This document shows positions 61,197-64,000 of a DNA stretch of 64,000 bases, in pieces (positions within the stretch are counted from its first letter, which is position 1; each line of letters opens with the position of its first letter). Under the pieces are notes generated by a model. It made no database searches and was not told the origin of the DNA. It saw nothing but the letters and a program-made list of their open reading frames with translations. The stretch covers positions 124,001 through 188,000 of the forward strand of contig NZ_CANMPQ010000003.1 in the NCBI RefSeq assembly GCF_947499695.1. The letters run 5' to 3'. A program made the position numbers and the translations under genes. This DNA comes from an uncultured Allomuricauda sp. (lineage in GTDB: Bacteria > Bacteroidota > Bacteroidia > Flavobacteriales > Flavobacteriaceae).

Positions 61197-64000
61197 ATGA
61201 AAATATTCTATCGTATTTTTTCTTCGCCCGTATTGGCACTTATTTTAATGTTGGTTTTCGCCATAGCCATGGGCACAGCCACTTTTATCGAAAACGACTT
61301 TGGTACCGCTACAGCATGGATTAAGGTATACGACGCCAGTTGGTTTGAGCTGGTCATGCTGGGTTTAGGGCTTTGTTTTGCTGCCAATATTTATAAATAC
61401 AAACTTTGGCGCAAAGAAAAATGGGCCATCCTTCTTTTTCACATAGCCTTTATCATCATCCTAATTGGGGCGGCGATTACGAGGTATGATTCCTACGGAG
61501 GCATCATGCGTATCAGAGAAGGAGCTTCCTCAAATACCATCATTTCCGATAAGAATTATTTGCAAGTCCATCTATCCAGCGGGAGGCAAACCAAACATTT
61601 GGAACGGGAACTTTACTTTTCTCCTTTGACGGATAATAATTTTTCTATTCAAACCGATTTAGAATCCATCCCAATTACCATTTCACATAAGCAATTTGTA
61701 GCCGATGCTATCCCCGAAATTGTCGATGATCCTGAAAATGGAGTTCCCTTATTGCAAATGGTGGTTACTTCAGGAAATGGCAGGGAAACCTTATTCTTGA
61801 AAAAAGGAGAAATTGAAGAAATAGGAAGTCATAAACATAAGATAGGCTTTGAGGCAGAAGGAGAAGATGTTATAAATCTTATAGAAAATGATGGCCAATT
61901 CCAGATGTTAACACCACATCAGCTCGACTTTTTTATCATGGCCGACCAAACTGCAGGTATTATCAAAGGTGATACTTTGCAGCCGATGACTTTAAGAACC
62001 TTGTATCGTTCAGGTGATTTATCTTTTGTGCCACTATCCTTTCATGAATCTGGAAAAATTGACATCGTAAGCTCGGCTGAAAAACCAAAAGACAATGATA
62101 AGGTTAAGGACGATGCTTTAGTTCTGAATGTAGGCGTAGATAACGAGATAGAAGAAGTAACCTTACTCTATCGTGACGGCTTTTTACCTACTACACATGA
62201 AGTTATGGTAAATGGCACTAACGTGAGTTTATCGTATGGAGCCAAACCTCTTGAAACACCTTTTTCAGTACAGTTGAATGATTTTCAATTGGAACGATAC
62301 CCAGGTTCTGAGAGTCCATCCGCCTATGCCAGCGAGGTTACCGTTTTGGATGGAGATACCAAGATGCCTTTCCGAATTTTCATGAACAATGTTTTGGATT
62401 ATGGTGGATTTCGTTTCTACCAAGCCAGCTACGACACCGACGAAAAAGGAACGGTTTTATCCGTTAACCATGATGTTTTGGGCACCAACGTTACCTATGC
62501 GGGTTATTTTCTAATGATGATTGGCATGTTCTTTACGCTATTTGGAAAGAGTTCCCATTTTATGGCCATCAACAAAAAGTTGAAAAAATTAAAAACGAAA
62601 AAGGTGGTCACCACCCTATTCCTGATTGGAATGATGAGCACAAATCTTCAGGCGCAACAGTCGAATGATACCATTTCGATTTCTGAATTAGTCGCACATC
62701 AAGTCATTGAAAAACAGCATGCGGCGCTCTTTGGCCGATTGATGGTACAAGATTTAGATGGAAGGATAAAACCAATCAATACCTTGGCTTCTGAGTTTTT
62801 GCGAAAAGTTTCCCGTAAACCCTATTTCAAATACAACGGCGCTAGCGAAGAGATTCGTTTGGATGCCAATCAGGTATTTCTTGCCATGCATGTTGCTCCG
62901 GGAGCTTGGCAACAGATTCCCATCATAAAAATAGATAAGAAAAAAGGCGGAAGTTTTTTTGATTCTCTAAAGATTACCGATGAAGGTTTAATTGCCTTTG
63001 ATGATTTAATAAATCCTAGTGGCGATTATGTACTTACCAAAGTGGCGGAAGAGGCAAACGCTAAAAAGCCGGCAGAGCATAACGAGTTTGATAAAGAGAT
63101 ACTCAAGGTAGATGAACGTTTTAATATTCTGTTCAACATTTTTTCGGGCAACTATTTAAAAATTTATCCCAACAGTCTAGATGAAAAGGATACGTGGTAT
63201 AGTTATACCCATCATTTTAGGGACTTTCCTGCTGAGGACGCTCGTTTTGTACAAACCATAACTCCTTCTTATTTTAATGATTTGGCAGCCAAAAAATGGG
63301 CAACGGCAACAGAGAAGTTGTCCTATATTGATACCTATCAAAGCACCTTGGGCAAGGATATTATTCCTAACGATCAGCGAGTGGAAGCCGAGTTGTGGTA
63401 TAATGAAATGAATCTCAATTTTTGGTTGTTCCAAGTCTTTTTTACATTGGGATTTGTACTGCTGGTATTGGCCTTGGCCAAAATATTCGTGCAAAAACGT
63501 TTTGTGGATGTTCTGTGGAATATTCTAGTTATCCTTTCCCTAATCAGCTTTCTCGTATTTACAGGAAATATATTGCTGCGTTGGTATGTAGCTCAACATG
63601 CTCCCTGGAGCAATGGTTACGAAATGCTGGTCTTTGTAGCATGGGTTTTAATGCTATGTGGATTAATGACCTTCCGAAAATCAGATTTCTCATTGCCTTT
63701 GGCAACACTATTTACAGGCTCTCTGTTATTCGTTAGTTATTTGGACTGGCTAAGTCCGGAGATTACAAACTTGATGCCTGTATTAAAATCCTTCTGGCTG
63801 AAAGTGCATGTAGCAACTATTGTTAGTAGTTATGCTCCTTTGGCCTTATCTGCAGTCTTAGGCTTTATGGTCTTGATTCTAATGATCATTGAAACCAAAA
63901 AATCTAAAGATGCTATCAGCATTCGAATCAAAGAATTAACCTATATCAACGAAATATCAATGACGATTGGTTTGTTCGTTTTGGCCGTCGGTACTTTCCT
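61197..64000 (+). CDS. ccsBA: Fused ResB/CcsB-CcsA cytochrome c maturation protein (partial)
   Basis: The gene begins with ATG 47 bases after nrfA and stays open for 934 codons to the window end. The first ~470 residues are ResB/CcsB-like: SSPVLALILMLVFAIAMGTATFIENDFGT and a helix pair, then a long periplasmic loop of beta strands, and FRFYQASYDTDEKGT. After a signal-like stretch (VVTTLFLIGMMSTNLQA) comes a periplasmic part and then the CcsA half with HAPWSNGYEMLVFVAWVLMLCGLM and LKSFWLKVHVATIVSSYAPLALSAVLGF. It transports and attaches heme to apocytochromes c such as NrfH/NrfA. The catalytic WxWD motif should lie beyond the window. Confidence 0.9.
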   Translation, partial: MKIFYRIFSSPVLALILMLVFAIAMGTATFIENDFGTATAWIKVYDASWFELVMLGLGLCFAANIYKYKLWRKEKWAILLFHIAFIIILIGAAITRYDSYGGIMRIREGASSNTIISDKNYLQVHLSSGRQTKHLERELYFSPLTDNNFSIQTDLESIPITISHKQFVADAIPEIVDDPENGVPLLQMVVTSGNGRETLFLKKGEIEEIGSHKHKIGFEAEGEDVINLIENDGQFQMLTPHQLDFFIMADQTAGIIKGDTLQPMTLRTLYRSGDLSFVPLSFHESGKIDIVSSAEKPKDNDKVKDDALVLNVGVDNEIEEVTLLYRDGFLPTTHEVMVNGTNVSLSYGAKPLETPFSVQLNDFQLERYPGSESPSAYASEVTVLDGDTKMPFRIFMNNVLDYGGFRFYQASYDTDEKGTVLSVNHDVLGTNVTYAGYFLMMIGMFFTLFGKSSHFMAINKKLKKLKTKKVVTTLFLIGMMSTNLQAQQSNDTISISELVAHQVIEKQHAALFGRLMVQDLDGRIKPINTLASEFLRKVSRKPYFKYNGASEEIRLDANQVFLAMHVAPGAWQQIPIIKIDKKKGGSFFDSLKITDEGLIAFDDLINPSGDYVLTKVAEEANAKKPAEHNEFDKEILKVDERFNILFNIFSGNYLKIYPNSLDEKDTWYSYTHHFRDFPAEDARFVQTITPSYFNDLAAKKWATATEKLSYIDTYQSTLGKDIIPNDQRVEAELWYNEMNLNFWLFQVFFTLGFVLLVLALAKIFVQKRFVDVLWNILVILSLISFLVFTGNILLRWYVAQHAPWSNGYEMLVFVAWVLMLCGLMTFRKSDFSLPLATLFTGSLLFVSYLDWLSPEITNLMPVLKSFWLKVHVATIVSSYAPLALSAVLGFMVLILMIIETKKSKDAISIRIKELTYINEISMTIGLFVLAVGTF

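Noticed and set aside
1..64000. CRISPR array, tRNA, rRNA, insertion sequence or prophage
   Set aside because: No repeat-spacer pattern, tRNA-like cloverleaf, transposase or integrase was noticed on reading; a dedicated search could still find small elements.

Overview
The window looks like the chromosome of a member of the Bacteroidota, most likely a marine Flavobacteriaceae. The reasons are the low-GC sequence, promoters of the TAnnTTTG type, a fused CcoNO cbb3 oxidase subunit, a TonB protein with a CarboxypepD-independent short C-terminal domain, lipoproteins, SLC13 and bestrophin membrane proteins, and a large fucose/sulfated-fucan catabolic cluster. The species assignment is inference; no rRNA or tRNA gene was seen.

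Region 1 (about 1-28 kb) is a microaerobic/anaerobic island. It holds a sugar transporter, a ribosome hibernation factor with a lipoprotein, a usp-SLC13-pckA-pfk operon, a TonB protein, an unusual glutamate-cysteine-ligase-like/CBS protein paired with a desuccinylase-like hydrolase, hemN-usp, a complete cbb3 oxidase operon (ccoS, ccoNO, ccoQ, ccoP, ccoG, ccoH/fixH, a SafE-like protein, then an acetyl-CoA hydrolase), ccoI with a DoxX-like gene, a Crp/Fnr regulator and a third usp. The striking feature is a palindromic box TGA(C/T)-N4-(G/A)TCA. It occurs eight times, always with exactly 23 bp between the box and a Bacteroidota -7 element (TAnnTTTG-like), and serves nine promoters. This is the geometry expected of class II activation at about -41.5, and the Crp/Fnr gene in the middle is the obvious candidate regulator.

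Region 2 (about 27-34 kb) is mixed: a serine/threonine dehydratase-like enzyme, bestrophin, a gamma-glutamylcyclotransferase-like protein, two small lipoproteins, a MarR regulator with a 24-bp perfect palindrome just upstream, an S41 peptidase, and a decayed AraC-type regulator.

Region 3 (34-54.8 kb) is one nearly continuous forward-strand cluster for L-fucose. It encodes an AraC regulator, three GH29 and one GH95 alpha-L-fucosidases, an S1 sulfatase, a phosphodiesterase, a metallophosphoesterase, a FucP permease, a RhaM-type mutarotase, and every step of the non-phosphorylating route: L-fucose dehydrogenase, lactonase, L-fuconate dehydratase, 2-keto-3-deoxy-L-fuconate dehydrogenase, diketo-acid hydrolase, and an FMN L-lactate dehydrogenase that converts the lactate product to pyruvate. 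No SusC/SusD pair is present; an alginate-export-type porin closes the cluster.

Region 4 (54.8-64 kb) holds a beta-propeller protein, a truncated META-domain protein, a TerB-like protein with a membrane class III cyclase, and nrfH-nrfA-ccsBA for ammonifying nitrite reduction; the last gene runs off the window end.
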